From RGIG8050 sp045588915 (GTDB taxonomy: Bacteria; Bacillota; Clostridia; Christensenellales; UBA1242), in the NCBI GenBank assembly GCA_045588915.1, contig JAZNFA010000008.1:124001-188000 (forward strand): a stretch of 64,000 bases of DNA. Direction: 5' to 3'. Of the stretch, positions 12,911 through 22,962 are shown piece by piece. Below the pieces are notes generated by a model. The model saw nothing but the letters and a program-made list of their open reading frames with translations. It ran no database searches and was not told the origin of the DNA. Position 1 is the stretch's first letter. The number at the start of each line of letters is the position of its first letter. The position numbers and the translations under genes are program-made.

Positions 12911-15900
12911 ATGGCTGTTAATCTTAAAAAGACGGGACTTTTTAAGGACACCTATGGAAAAACGGAGCGTATGACATTCCGTAAGGTTCCAGAGTTGTTG
13001 ACTGTCCCATACCTTTTGGACATCCAAAAGGAAAGTTTTAAGCGTTTCTTGGAAAAAGGGATTCGCGAAGTATTGGATGAATTTAATCCTATTACTGATT
13101 ATTCAGGAAAGTGTGAAGTGTACTTCTTGGATTATTACATTGGTGAAGATGCTAAGTATAGCGAAAGCGAATGCTTGCGTCGTGGGCAAATGTATGTAAA
13201 ACCATTACGTGTAAAAGTGCGTGTGGTTTTTAAAGAAGATGCAGAAGGACACAAAACTAACGAAGTTATCGAACAAGATGTTTTTTTAGGCGATGTTCCT
13301 CAAATGACTGATAGTGGTTATTTCATCGTTAATGGTGTTGCACGTGTTATTGTTAACCAAATTATCAAAAGTCCTAGTGTGTATTTCAATCAATCAAAAG
13401 ATAGTAAAACTGGTAAGACTATCGTTGAATGTACAATGAGTCCAACTCATGGTGCGTACATCGAAATGACTAAGGACGTTAATAACGTTATTACGGTAAG
13501 CCCTAACAAGGCAAACAAAGTTAATTTAATTACCTTCTTGCGTGCTTTGAATATTGGTAATGATAAAGAATTGCTTGAAATGTTTGCACATCATCCAGTT
13601 TTGAAAGCAACAATTGAAAAATCATTGGATGCAGGTGAAGAAGTTTCAAAAGAAAAAGCATTACTTGAGTTATCACGTAAAATGCGTCCATCTGAATTGC
13701 CAAACGCTGATGTTATGGAATCAGGTTTGAACAATATGTTCTTTACTTTCCCGAACTATGATTTAGCTGTTGTCGGACGTTATAAATTCAATAAAAAATT
13801 ATGTATCAGTACTCGTATTTTGAAACACATAGCTGCTGAAGATATTAAAATTAACGGTAAAGTTGTTGTTCCTCATGATACCGAAATTGATAAACAAATG
13901 GCAGATAAAATTCAAAATGCTGGTATTAACGTTGTTACTATTAAGAATGAATTAGGTGATGCTGTTCAAGTTATTGGTAATAATCGTGTTAATGTTAATG
14001 CTTATTTAGATTGTACAGAATTTGATACCGGCATTAAAGAATTGGTTCACTATCCAACATTATTGAAAGTGTTAGAAGGAAAAACCACAAAGGCAGATAA
14101 AATTAAAGCTGTTAAAGAAAATGCAAAAGATTTGGTAATGCGTCACTTACACCGTGATGACATCATTGCCTCTGTATCTTATTTATTAAATATGTGTGAC
14201 GGAGTAGGTTACGAAGATAACATTGACCATTTAGGTAACCGTCGTTTGAACACCGTTGGTGATTTGATGGCTCGTCACTTCAAAGATGGTATGTTGAAAT
14301 TGCGTAACAATATGCGTGAAACAATGCAAACAATGGAAATCAACAGTAAGGCTATTAACCCATTGAACATTATCAATGCTAAAGCAATTACTCGTTCATT
14401 GCGTGATTTCTGTGCTGTTTCTCAATTGTCACACGTGATGGATACGAACAACCCATTAACTGAAATTACTCAAAAACGTAAAATCACAGCTGTTGGTCCA
14501 GGTGGTATCGTTAAAGAACGTGCAACCAGTGAAGTTCGTGACTTGCACTATACACATAATAGCCGTCTTTGTGCTGTTGAAACTCCTGAAGGTCAATCAA
14601 TTGGTTTGGTTAACAGTTTGGCAATGTATGCTCGTATTAACGAATATGGTTTCATTACAGCTCCATTGCGTCGTGTTGATAAAGCAACTGGTAAAGTAAC
14701 TGATATTGTTGACTACTTAACTGCTGATGAAGAAGATGCATTCTATGTTGCACAAGGTACTGAACCATTGACAGAGGATGGTCGTTTAGCTCACGAGTTT
14801 GTAACTTGTCGTCATCGTGATGTTATCTTGGATATGCCACGTGAAAGCGTTGACTATGTTGATGCAAGTCCACGTCAATTTATTTCATTAGCAACAGCAT
14901 TGATTCCTTTCTTGAATAATGATGATACTGGTCGTGCTTTGTTGGGGTCAAATATGCAACGTCAGGCTGTTTCATTAATTCGCACAGAAGCTCCATTAGT
15001 TGCAACAGGTTTGGAATATCGTGCTGCATTAGATAGTAACGTAATGTTGACTGCCAAAGCAGCTGGTACTGTTGTTTCTGTTACAGCAGACCAAATCGTA
15101 ATTGAACGTGACGATAACCACGAACGTGATTACTATAAATTAACGAAGTTTACTCGTTATAATGAGGAAGCTTGTATTAACCAAAAACCTATTGTTCGTA
15201 AAGGTGATAAAGTTAAAGCTGGTGAAGTTATTACTGATGGTTATGCAACCAATAATGGTGAATTGGCTATCGGTAAAAATATGTGCGTTGCTTATATGAA
15301 CTGGGAAGGGTACAACTTCGAGGATGCTATCTTAATTTCCGAAAGAGTTGTTAAAGAAGATAAATTTACTTCAATTGCGTTGCACTTGAAAGAATGTAAA
15401 GTTCGTACTACTAAATTAGGTGACGAAGAAATTACTCGTGATATTCCTAATTTGAGCGAAGATGCATTGGCAAACTTGGATGAACGTGGTATTGTTCGTG
15501 TTGGTTCATTTGTTCGTACCGGCGACATCTTGGTTGGTAAAGTTACACCAAAAGGTGAATCTGAATTAACCCCAGAAGAACGTTTGTTACGTGCTATTTT
15601 TGGTGAAAAATCTCGTGAAGTTCGTGATGCTTCATTGCGTGTTGAAAACGGTAAAGATGGTGTTGTTGTTGCAGTTGAATGCTTTAGCCGTAAAAACCAC
15701 GACGAAATGGATGTTGGCGTTAACGAAGTTATTAAAGTTACTATTGCTCAAAAACGTAACATCAAAGTCGGTGATAAGATGACTGGTCGTCACGGTAACA
15801 AAGGTATTGTTTCAAAAATTCTTCCTGTTGAAGATATGCCATATATGGCCGATGGTACTCCTGTTGATATCGTGTTAAACCCATTAGGTGTTCCTTCTCG

Positions 15901-16630
15901 TTTGAATATCGGTCAGTTGTTAGAAGTTTCACTTGGTCTTGTTGCAAAAACATTAGGTTGGAAAGTTGCAACTCCGGTCTTTAATGGTGCGAATGAAAAT
16001 GATATTCAGGAATTGCTTCGTAAAAACGGTTTACCAGAAGATGGTAAAATGCAATTGTATGACGGACGTACTGGTGAACCATTCCAAAACCGTACAACCG
16101 TTGGTTATATGTATATGTTGAAATTACATCACATGGTTGATACCAAAATCCACGCACGTTCAACTGGTGCTTACAGTTTGGTTACTCAACAACCATTGGG
16201 TGGTAAAGCTCAATTCGGTGGTCAACGTATGGGTGAAATGGAAGTTTGGGCATTGGAAGCATACGGTGCAGCACATATCTTACAAGAAATGTTGACTGTT
16301 AAATCTGATGATGTTCAAGGGCGTACAAAAACTTATGTATCAATCGTTAATGGTACAAAACTTCCAGATCCAGGAATTCCAGAAGCAAGTAAAGTTATGA
16401 TTCGTGAACTACAAGGTCTTGGTTTTGATGTTGGTATTTATACTGCTGATAAAAAAGAAGTCGAATTAGAAAAAATTGACGCTTTAGTTGATGATACGGA
16501 AATGATGGCAAACGAAACCGAAAACAAAGAAGAAGCTGAAGCTGAAATTGAATTTAACGAAGGGGCAATTGAAGAACCTGCTGCTGATGACTTAGAAATG
16601 TTCGATATTGATCAATTGTTTGAGGAATAA
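12911..16630 (+). CDS. rpoB: DNA-directed RNA polymerase subunit beta
   Basis: 1239 residues with AAGGAAGG before the ATG. Recognised by ERMTFRKVPELLTVPYLLDIQ, the VEGDVP-like and GYFIVNGVARVIVNQ blocks, SRLCAVETPEGQSIGLVNSL, GRHGNKGIVSKILP and the C-terminal GGKAQFGGQRMGEMEVWALEAYGAAHILQE. It forms the catalytic core with RpoC, encoded 14 bp downstream. The rifampicin pocket is unusual: where E. coli has SQLSQFMD and EITHKRRIS, this protein has SQLSHVMD and EITQKRKIT, i.e. changes at the positions equivalent to Q513, H526, R529 and S531. The acidic C-terminal tail (EENKEEAEAEIEFNEG...) is longer than usual. Confidence 0.98.
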   Translation: MAVNLKKTGLFKDTYGKTERMTFRKVPELLTVPYLLDIQKESFKRFLEKGIREVLDEFNPITDYSGKCEVYFLDYYIGEDAKYSESECLRRGQMYVKPLRVKVRVVFKEDAEGHKTNEVIEQDVFLGDVPQMTDSGYFIVNGVARVIVNQIIKSPSVYFNQSKDSKTGKTIVECTMSPTHGAYIEMTKDVNNVITVSPNKANKVNLITFLRALNIGNDKELLEMFAHHPVLKATIEKSLDAGEEVSKEKALLELSRKMRPSELPNADVMESGLNNMFFTFPNYDLAVVGRYKFNKKLCISTRILKHIAAEDIKINGKVVVPHDTEIDKQMADKIQNAGINVVTIKNELGDAVQVIGNNRVNVNAYLDCTEFDTGIKELVHYPTLLKVLEGKTTKADKIKAVKENAKDLVMRHLHRDDIIASVSYLLNMCDGVGYEDNIDHLGNRRLNTVGDLMARHFKDGMLKLRNNMRETMQTMEINSKAINPLNIINAKAITRSLRDFCAVSQLSHVMDTNNPLTEITQKRKITAVGPGGIVKERATSEVRDLHYTHNSRLCAVETPEGQSIGLVNSLAMYARINEYGFITAPLRRVDKATGKVTDIVDYLTADEEDAFYVAQGTEPLTEDGRLAHEFVTCRHRDVILDMPRESVDYVDASPRQFISLATALIPFLNNDDTGRALLGSNMQRQAVSLIRTEAPLVATGLEYRAALDSNVMLTAKAAGTVVSVTADQIVIERDDNHERDYYKLTKFTRYNEEACINQKPIVRKGDKVKAGEVITDGYATNNGELAIGKNMCVAYMNWEGYNFEDAILISERVVKEDKFTSIALHLKECKVRTTKLGDEEITRDIPNLSEDALANLDERGIVRVGSFVRTGDILVGKVTPKGESELTPEERLLRAIFGEKSREVRDASLRVENGKDGVVVAVECFSRKNHDEMDVGVNEVIKVTIAQKRNIKVGDKMTGRHGNKGIVSKILPVEDMPYMADGTPVDIVLNPLGVPSRLNIGQLLEVSLGLVAKTLGWKVATPVFNGANENDIQELLRKNGLPEDGKMQLYDGRTGEPFQNRTTVGYMYMLKLHHMVDTKIHARSTGAYSLVTQQPLGGKAQFGGQRMGEMEVWALEAYGAAHILQEMLTVKSDDVQGRTKTYVSIVNGTKLPDPGIPEASKVMIRELQGLGFDVGIYTADKKEVELEKIDALVDDTEMMANETENKEEAEAEIEFNEGAIEEPAADDLEMFDIDQLFEE

Positions 16631-16644
16631 GAAGGAGAAGGAAA

Positions 16645-19600
16645 ATGTTTGAATTAAATAATTTTGAAAGTTTGAAGATTAGTATTGCTAGCCCTGACAA
16701 AATCAGAGAATGGAGTCACGGCGAGGTTACAAAACCTGAAACGATTAACTATCGTACACAAAAACCTGAAAAAGATGGTTTGTTCTGCGAACGTATTTTC
16801 GGTCCCAAAAAAGACTGGCAATGTTCTTGTGGTAAATATAAATTAATTCGCTATAAAGGAACTGTTTGTGATAAATGTGGTGTTGAAGTTACCCGTTCAA
16901 TTGTTCGTCGTGAACGTATGGGACATATTGAGTTAGCTGCTCCTGTTGTTCACATTTGGTATTTCAAAGGTATTATGTCAAAGATTGGTACCTTGTTAAA
17001 TATGACCATTAAAAATTTGGAACAAGTTATTTATTTTGTTTCTTTCGTTGTTACCGATCCAGGTAAAACAACATTGTCTTATGGTCAAATTTTATCAGAC
17101 CGTGAATTACACGAAGCATGGGAAAAGTTTGGTACTGATTCTTTCAAATCAGGTATGGGTGCTGAAGCAATTAAAACAATGTTAGCATCACTTGATTTAG
17201 ATAAAGAAATTAAAGAATGTAACGAAATTATTGCAAAAGGTAAGGGTGCTAAACGTGAAAAAGCAATTAAACGTTTAGACTTACTTGAATCATTTAAAAA
17301 TAGTGGCAATCGTCCAGAATGGATGGTTTTAGATGTCTTGCCTGTTACTCCTCCAGAATTACGTCCAATGGTCCAAATTGATGGTGGTCGTTTTGCTACT
17401 ACAGATGTTAATGATTTGTATCGTCGTGTTATTAACCGTAACAATCGTTTGAAAAAATTGATTTCTTTAGGCGCACCTGAAGTTATTATTCGTAACGAAA
17501 AACGTATGTTGCAAGAAGCAGTTGATGCTTTGATTGATAATGGTCGTCGTGGTAAACCTGTTCAAGGTGCTAAAGGTCGCCCATTAAAATCATTGGCTGA
17601 AGGTTTACGTGGTAAACAAGGTCGTTTCCGTAATAACTTGTTAGGTAAACGTGTTGACTATTCAGGTCGTACCGTTATCGTTGTTGGTCCAGAATTGAAA
17701 CATTATCAAGTTGGTTTACCAAAAGAAATGGCATTAGAACTTTTCAAACCATTCGTTATGAAGAAGTTGGTTGATATGGGCTTGGCTCATCACAGCCGTA
17801 GTGCAAAACGTTTGATTGAACGTGAAAAACCACAAGTTTGGGATATTTTGGAAGAAATTGTTCGTGACCATCCTGTTTTGTTAAACCGTCAACCTACGTT
17901 GCATAAATTATCAATCCAAGCATTTGAACCTGTCTTAGTTGATGGTCGTGCAATTCGTTTACATCCATTAGTTTGTACGGCATTCAACGCTGACTTCGAC
18001 GGTGACCAAATGACCGTTCACGTTCCATTGTCTCCAGAAGCACAAGCAGAAGCACGTGTTTTAATGTTAGCATCAAATAATATCTTGAAACCAAGTGATT
18101 CAAAATCTGTTGTTACTCCAACACAGGATATTATTTTGGGTTGCTACTATATGACTCAACAAATTGATGGTGCAAAAGGTGAAGGCAACGTTTATAAAGA
18201 CGAAAACGAAGCTATTTACGCTTATAACATCGGTGAGTTGGATTTGCATGCCAAAATTCAAGTTCGTCGTTCAAACTTTGAAATTGAAGGTAACCTTGAC
18301 GAAGAAGAAGAATTTGGTCGTGTTGAAACAACCGTTGGTCGTATCTTGTTTAACCAATGTTTCCCACAAGATATCGGTATTGTTGATCGTAGTAAACCAG
18401 AAAATAAATTTGCTTACGAAATTAACAAAGAAGTTGTTAAGAAAGACATCAATAATTTGATTGTTAAAATCTTTGAAACTCACGGTGCAACTGTAACCAG
18501 TGAATCAATCGATAAAATTAAAGCAGTTGGTTTCAAATATTCAACTTTGGGATCAATTTCATTGTCAGTTTTCGATGCTACCATTCCTGCTGACCGTGAA
18601 CAAATTATTAAAGACACCGAAGCTAAAGTTAAAAAGATTGAAAAAGCTTATGCCGAAGGTGAGTTGAGCCTTGATGAAAAATTAGACCGTAACATTGCGT
18701 TATGGAAAGATGCAACAGATCGTATTCAAGATGACGTTATTAAAGTATTGGATAAAACAAATCCAATTCGTATGATGGCAACATCTGGTGCTCGTGGTTC
18801 AAACAAACAGATTATGCAGTTGTCTGGTATGCGTGGTATTATTGCTAACGTTTCTGGACGTAAGGAAGACGTTCCAACCAAAGGTTGTTATCGTTTAGGC
18901 TTGTCCCCATTAGAATACTTCTTGTCATCTCGTGGTGGACGTAAAGGTTTGGCTGATACGGCGTTGAAAACATCTGACGCAGGTTACTTAACTCGTCGTT
19001 TGGTTGACGTTGCTCAAGATGTTATCATTACAGAAAAAGACTGTTTCGCAACCTTAGGTGAAAAACCAAAAGGTATGGTAATGACCGAATTGCGTATGGA
19101 CGGTTACGTAAAACACTTGTCCAGCCGTATCAAAGGTCGTTATGCAGTTCGTGATATTGTTGATCCAAATACCAAGAAAGTATTGGTTGCTGCTGACACA
19201 ATGATTACTGACCAAATGGCTGATTACATTGAAGCAATTGGTATTAAAGAAGTTGAAATCCGTAGCGTATTGACCTGTAAATGCAAACACGGTATTTGTG
19301 CAAAATGTTACGGCCGTGATATGAGTGGTCACGAATTGGTTAGCGTTGGTGAACCAGTTGGTGTTATCGCAGCTCAATCTATTGGTGAACCAGGTACCCA
19401 GTTAACCATGCGTACCAAACACAGTGGTGGTATTGCTGTTTCGAACATTACCGAAGGTTTACCACGTGTTGAAGAAATTTTGGAAGCACGTGTACCAAAG
19501 GGTGTTGCGTTGGTTAGTGACGTTGGTGGAACGGTTACAGCTGTTAACCAAGTTGAAAAACGTGTTGAAGTAATTATTAAGACAACCGAAGGTAAGGAAG

Positions 19601-20172
19601 TACCATACTTAATTCCAGCAAGTATGAAAGTTATTGTTAAGAAAGGTGATGTTGTTGAACCAGGTTCAGCTTTGACCGAAGGTGTCTTCAATCCTCACGA
19701 TATCTTACGTAACAAAGGTATTAAAGCCGTTCAAGATTACCTTATTACTGAAATTATCAAAGTTTATAAGACTCAAGATATTTCAATTAACAATAAACAC
19801 TTGGAAATTATCGTACGTCAAATGTTGAAGAAAGTTAAAATTGAAGACGCTGGCGATACTGACTTCCAAATTGGTTCAGTTGTTAATGTTATCGAATTTG
19901 AACACAAGAACTTGTTGGCAATCAATGACGGTAAACGTCCAGCTCGTGCAACCCGTGTCTTATTGTCAATTACGAAAGCAGCTTTACGTACCGACAGCTT
20001 CTTGTCAGCTGCATCCTTCCAAGAAACCAGCTCAGTCTTGGTTGATGCTGCCGTTAAAAACAAAGTTGACTACTTACAAGGTCTTAAAGAAAACGTTATC
20101 TTTGGTAAGTTGATTCCAGCTGGTACCGGTATGAAATTTTATCAAAATGTAGGGTATAAAAATGTTAAGTAA
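16645..20172 (+). CDS. rpoC: DNA-directed RNA polymerase subunit beta'
   Basis: 1175 residues with AGGAGAAGG upstream. The N-terminal zinc finger is CSCGKYK... VCDKCGVEVT (about 54-76). The catalytic magnesium loop is FNADFDGDQM. The second zinc site is CKCKHGICAKCYG. The trigger-loop region reads GEPGTQLTMRTKHSGG. The rpoB-rpoC order and 14-bp gap are the usual arrangement. The gene's last 11 bp overlap the ATG of secG. Confidence 0.98.
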   Translation: MFELNNFESLKISIASPDKIREWSHGEVTKPETINYRTQKPEKDGLFCERIFGPKKDWQCSCGKYKLIRYKGTVCDKCGVEVTRSIVRRERMGHIELAAPVVHIWYFKGIMSKIGTLLNMTIKNLEQVIYFVSFVVTDPGKTTLSYGQILSDRELHEAWEKFGTDSFKSGMGAEAIKTMLASLDLDKEIKECNEIIAKGKGAKREKAIKRLDLLESFKNSGNRPEWMVLDVLPVTPPELRPMVQIDGGRFATTDVNDLYRRVINRNNRLKKLISLGAPEVIIRNEKRMLQEAVDALIDNGRRGKPVQGAKGRPLKSLAEGLRGKQGRFRNNLLGKRVDYSGRTVIVVGPELKHYQVGLPKEMALELFKPFVMKKLVDMGLAHHSRSAKRLIEREKPQVWDILEEIVRDHPVLLNRQPTLHKLSIQAFEPVLVDGRAIRLHPLVCTAFNADFDGDQMTVHVPLSPEAQAEARVLMLASNNILKPSDSKSVVTPTQDIILGCYYMTQQIDGAKGEGNVYKDENEAIYAYNIGELDLHAKIQVRRSNFEIEGNLDEEEEFGRVETTVGRILFNQCFPQDIGIVDRSKPENKFAYEINKEVVKKDINNLIVKIFETHGATVTSESIDKIKAVGFKYSTLGSISLSVFDATIPADREQIIKDTEAKVKKIEKAYAEGELSLDEKLDRNIALWKDATDRIQDDVIKVLDKTNPIRMMATSGARGSNKQIMQLSGMRGIIANVSGRKEDVPTKGCYRLGLSPLEYFLSSRGGRKGLADTALKTSDAGYLTRRLVDVAQDVIITEKDCFATLGEKPKGMVMTELRMDGYVKHLSSRIKGRYAVRDIVDPNTKKVLVAADTMITDQMADYIEAIGIKEVEIRSVLTCKCKHGICAKCYGRDMSGHELVSVGEPVGVIAAQSIGEPGTQLTMRTKHSGGIAVSNITEGLPRVEEILEARVPKGVALVSDVGGTVTAVNQVEKRVEVIIKTTEGKEVPYLIPASMKVIVKKGDVVEPGSALTEGVFNPHDILRNKGIKAVQDYLITEIIKVYKTQDISINNKHLEIIVRQMLKKVKIEDAGDTDFQIGSVVNVIEFEHKNLLAINDGKRPARATRVLLSITKAALRTDSFLSAASFQETSSVLVDAAVKNKVDYLQGLKENVIFGKLIPAGTGMKFYQNVGYKNVK

Positions 20173-20497
20173 TATGAATAATTTATTTTTAGCACCATCA
20201 AATATGCCGAAGTGGGTTGGCGACAGTTTCCCCATCATCCAAGGTATTATTATCGGCTTGATTAGTTTGCTCAGCATTATTATGATTGTGGCGATTCTGG
20301 TATCGCCACCGGATGCGGGTACAGGTACAAATGCGATTACCGGCGCAAGTGAAAGTTACTATACCAAGAACCGTAATAAAAATAATCTTGGTCGTATCCG
20401 TAATTTGATTATTATTTGTGCTGTAACAATTGCGATTTTGACAGTTGTATTCTTCGTAATGTTCGGTATCTTCAATATGTCCGGTACTGCAGCGTAA
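20162..20497 (+). CDS. secG: preprotein translocase subunit SecG
   Basis: 111 residues. Two membrane helices (IIQGIIIGLISLLSIIMIVAILV and IIICAVTIAILTVVFFVMFGIF) flank the polar SPPDAGTGTNAITGASESYY loop, which is the SecG layout of a G-rich cytoplasmic loop between two helices. It binds SecY/SecE and aids SecA-driven export. Start at 20162 overlaps the rpoC end; ATG 20174 is an in-frame alternative. In Bacillota secG is commonly next to rnr; here a surface-protein gene separates them. Confidence 0.8.
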   Translation: MLSNMNNLFLAPSNMPKWVGDSFPIIQGIIIGLISLLSIIMIVAILVSPPDAGTGTNAITGASESYYTKNRNKNNLGRIRNLIIICAVTIAILTVVFFVMFGIFNMSGTAA

Positions 20498-20514
20498 TCA
20501 AGAAAACACCATAA

Positions 20515-20543
20515 AAAGAGTTGGTCGATGCCAGCTTTTTTTA
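20515..20543 (+). terminator. rho-independent terminator after secG
   Basis: AGTTGG (20519-20524) pairs with CCAGCT (20531-20536) with one G-T pair and a 6-nt loop, followed by TTTTTTT. It ends the rpoB-rpoC-secG transcript. Confidence 0.75.
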
Positions 20544-20558
20544 TTTGCTTTTTTTTAT

Positions 20559-20621
20559 TTGCTTTTTTTTTTATTTTCACTCATACTTTAAGTGGTAGTA
20601 CCACATACTAAAGGTGGAACT
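20559..20621 (+). promoter_or_regulatory. poly-T-spacer promoter and conserved leader of surface-protein gene
   Basis: TTGCTT (20559-20564) and CATACT (20582-20587) are 17 bp apart, and the spacer begins inside a run of ten T (20563-20572). Two further T-runs, with the same TTTATTTGC surroundings, lie just upstream. The leader contains AGT-a-CCAC (20597-20604) paired with GTGG-a-ACT (20614-20621). The same architecture precedes the paralogue at 45084. Slippage in the T-run would change the spacer length and switch expression. Confidence 0.6.
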
Positions 20622-20637
20622 ATTGTAAGGAGAACAA

Positions 20638-22911
20638 ATGAATAATAAATTATTTCGTATTTTAATCTTATTTATTTCAGTTTGCATAGCTTCAATATCA
20701 ACATTGCTAGCATTTAATTTTGGTTTATCAAATTCTGGTTTGATGAATAAAAATAGTGATTTAAATAATGAAAAAGAAGATTTATCTAATGAGGCTGATT
20801 CACTGAAAGATGTACTAGAGGATTTACAAGATACAATAGTTTTAAGTCCAAATTTAGCAGTGGTGTCTTATGAAGTGAATGGTGAAATTTGGGACATTAA
20901 TATGGTGGAAAAGAATAGTCTTATTACACTTCCAACTGGTCCAAATGTTGGAACCTGTTATTTTAATGGTTGGAAAGTTAATGGTGAAGGTAACACATTA
21001 AATAATGTTACCCAAATTACCCAAAATACTAAATTTGTTGCTGATATGGTAGAGGCTGATTGGATAGGTGTTGAGCCTTTTAAGTATTTGGCTACTATAA
21101 ACAGTATCAGTGGTGGTAATATTTGGACGGATGGCACCAACACCTATTATTCAGCTGATAACAATCAATATATCTTAAAGGAAAACGACACCTGGGAACC
21201 GATAACCTGGAATGGCTGGGGTGAATACGTGTCATTTTATAGTGATGGTATTTGGACGGATGGCACCAACACATATTATTCGTATGATAACGCCCAATAT
21301 AAATATATAAAAGCAAACAACATCTGGGAATTGATAACCTGGAATGGTTTGTCGCCATATCGTGGTGATTATATTTGGACGGATGGCACCAACACATATT
21401 ATTCAAGTAGTGGCAGTCAATATATCCTAAAAGCAAACGACACCTGGGAACCGATAACCTGGAATGGTTTGACTCCATCTTATGGTAATCGTATTTGGAC
21501 GGATGGCACCAACACCTATTATTCTTATGGTAGTGATCAATATATCCTAAAAGCAAACAACACCTGGGAACCGATAGCCTGGAATGACTTGACGTCATTT
21601 GATGGTCGTTATATTTGGACGGATGGCACCAATACATATTATTCAAGTGGTAGCAGTCAATATATCTTAAAAGCAAACAACACCTGGGAACCGATGAATT
21701 GGTTTACATGGAAACCTTACCATTTTTCTACATCAGGTGGTTTTGCTCCTGTTCGTGAATTTAATGGCAATTTATATGTAGAAAACTATATTTTGACCGA
21801 AAATAATACTTTAGAATCATCTCCTAACAATTTTTCTGTTAATTGTGTTTGGACGGATGGCACCAACACCTATTATTCGTGTGGTTACGATCAATATATC
21901 TTAAACAAAGAAACCAACACCTGGGAACCGATAACCTGGAATGGTTTGACGTCAATTGATGTTTATTATATTTGGACGGATGGCACCAACACCTATTATT
22001 CGTATGGTGACGAACAATATATCTTAAAAGCAAACAACACCTGGGAACCGATAACCTGGAATGGTTTGACGTCATTTTATAACAATATTTGGACGGATGG
22101 CACCAACACCTATTATTCGTATAATAACGACCAATATATCTTAAAAGAAAACAACACCTGGAAAAATGTAAGCTGGTCCTATTTTGGAAGTCATACTCTT
22201 TACGGTTATGATGTGTGGATGAAAGATGGTTTCGTATATTACTCATCTGGCAGCAGTCAATATAAGCTGTATGACAAAGAAAAAAGAATTTGGCTTGAAG
22301 TAACCTGGAATGGTTTGACGTCGTTTGCTGGTCGTTATATTTGGACGGATGGCACCAACACCTATTATTCAGCTGATAACAATCAATATATCCTAAAGGA
22401 AAACGACACCTGGGAACCGATAACCTGGAATGGTTTGACGTCATTTGCTGGTAATTATATTTGGACGGATGGCACCAACACCTATTATTCGTATTATAAC
22501 AACCAATATATCTTAAAAGCAAACAACACCTGGGAACCAATAACCTGGAATGTTTTGAATCCAACTTTAGGTGCTTATATTTGGACGGATGGCACCAACA
22601 CCTATTATTCGGATTATAACAGTCAATATATCTTAAAAGCAAACAACACCTGGGAACCGATAAACTGGAATGGCTTGACGTCATTTTATGGTAATGGTAT
22701 TTGGACGGATGGCACCAACACCTATTATTCGGATTATAACAGTCAATATATCTTAAAAGAAAACAACACCTGGTTAGCCAAAGAATTTATTTTCCGTGAA
22801 TCTGATGGTTCACTAAGAAAAGCAATGGTTTATGGTTCTTGTGTTTGGTCAGATGGTACAAACTTTTATTATTCGTACGGTAGCGAACAATATGTGTATG
22901 TAAAAAAATAA
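20638..22911 (+). CDS. membrane-anchored repeat surface protein, probable beta-propeller
   Basis: 757 residues with AAGGAG at the right spacing. Residues 7-32 form a signal anchor (FRILILFISVCIASISTLLAF). A heptad-like coiled coil follows (DLNNEKEDLSNEADSLKDVLEDLQDTI). Next is a ~65-residue module like the Listeria-Bacteroides repeat (VVSYEVNG... CYFNGWKVNG). From ~160 onward there are about 15 units of ~40 residues, WTDGTNTYYS-x5-QYILK-x-NNTWEPITWNGLTS, with WTDGTNTYYS exact in 12. Aromatic four-strand units of this length suggest Kelch-like propeller blades. The repeats are nearly identical in DNA as well, which points to recent recombination. It lies between secG and rnr. Ligand unknown; adhesion is inferred. 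Confidence 0.8.
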   Translation: MNNKLFRILILFISVCIASISTLLAFNFGLSNSGLMNKNSDLNNEKEDLSNEADSLKDVLEDLQDTIVLSPNLAVVSYEVNGEIWDINMVEKNSLITLPTGPNVGTCYFNGWKVNGEGNTLNNVTQITQNTKFVADMVEADWIGVEPFKYLATINSISGGNIWTDGTNTYYSADNNQYILKENDTWEPITWNGWGEYVSFYSDGIWTDGTNTYYSYDNAQYKYIKANNIWELITWNGLSPYRGDYIWTDGTNTYYSSSGSQYILKANDTWEPITWNGLTPSYGNRIWTDGTNTYYSYGSDQYILKANNTWEPIAWNDLTSFDGRYIWTDGTNTYYSSGSSQYILKANNTWEPMNWFTWKPYHFSTSGGFAPVREFNGNLYVENYILTENNTLESSPNNFSVNCVWTDGTNTYYSCGYDQYILNKETNTWEPITWNGLTSIDVYYIWTDGTNTYYSYGDEQYILKANNTWEPITWNGLTSFYNNIWTDGTNTYYSYNNDQYILKENNTWKNVSWSYFGSHTLYGYDVWMKDGFVYYSSGSSQYKLYDKEKRIWLEVTWNGLTSFAGRYIWTDGTNTYYSADNNQYILKENDTWEPITWNGLTSFAGNYIWTDGTNTYYSYYNNQYILKANNTWEPITWNVLNPTLGAYIWTDGTNTYYSDYNSQYILKANNTWEPINWNGLTSFYGNGIWTDGTNTYYSDYNSQYILKENNTWLAKEFIFRESDGSLRKAMVYGSCVWSDGTNFYYSYGSEQYVYVKK
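21118..22906 (+). repeat. tandem ~120-bp coding repeats in surface-protein gene
   Basis: About fifteen in-frame units, each beginning with ATTTGGACGGATGGCACC (exact or nearly so) and ending with AACACCTGGGAACCGATA-like sequence. Third-codon positions are conserved as well, so the array is being homogenised or has expanded recently. Two interruptions (about 21700-21840 and 22170-22300) hold degenerate units. Confidence 0.9.
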
Positions 22912-22931
22912 CAAACATTAAAAATGTTTTC

Positions 22932-22962
22932 AACAGTGGCACACAAGTCACTGTTTTTTTTA
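22932..22962 (+). terminator. rho-independent terminator between convergent genes
   Basis: AACAGTG (22932-22938) pairs perfectly with CACTGTT (22949-22955), followed by a T-run on the plus strand. It serves the surface-protein gene and reaches the rnr stop codon. Confidence 0.8.

Noticed and set aside
21107..22684. Long minus-strand open frames rich in Cys/His/Asn (NNRCWCHPSKYN repeats)
   Set aside because: They are antisense shadows of the repeat-coding gene; no ribosome sites and the composition just mirrors the plus-strand repeats.
21118..22906. CRISPR-like array of regular repeats
   Set aside because: The repeats are in frame inside one open reading frame, ~120 bp long, and translate to the WTDGTNTYYS units; there are no spacer/repeat boundaries of CRISPR size and no cas genes.
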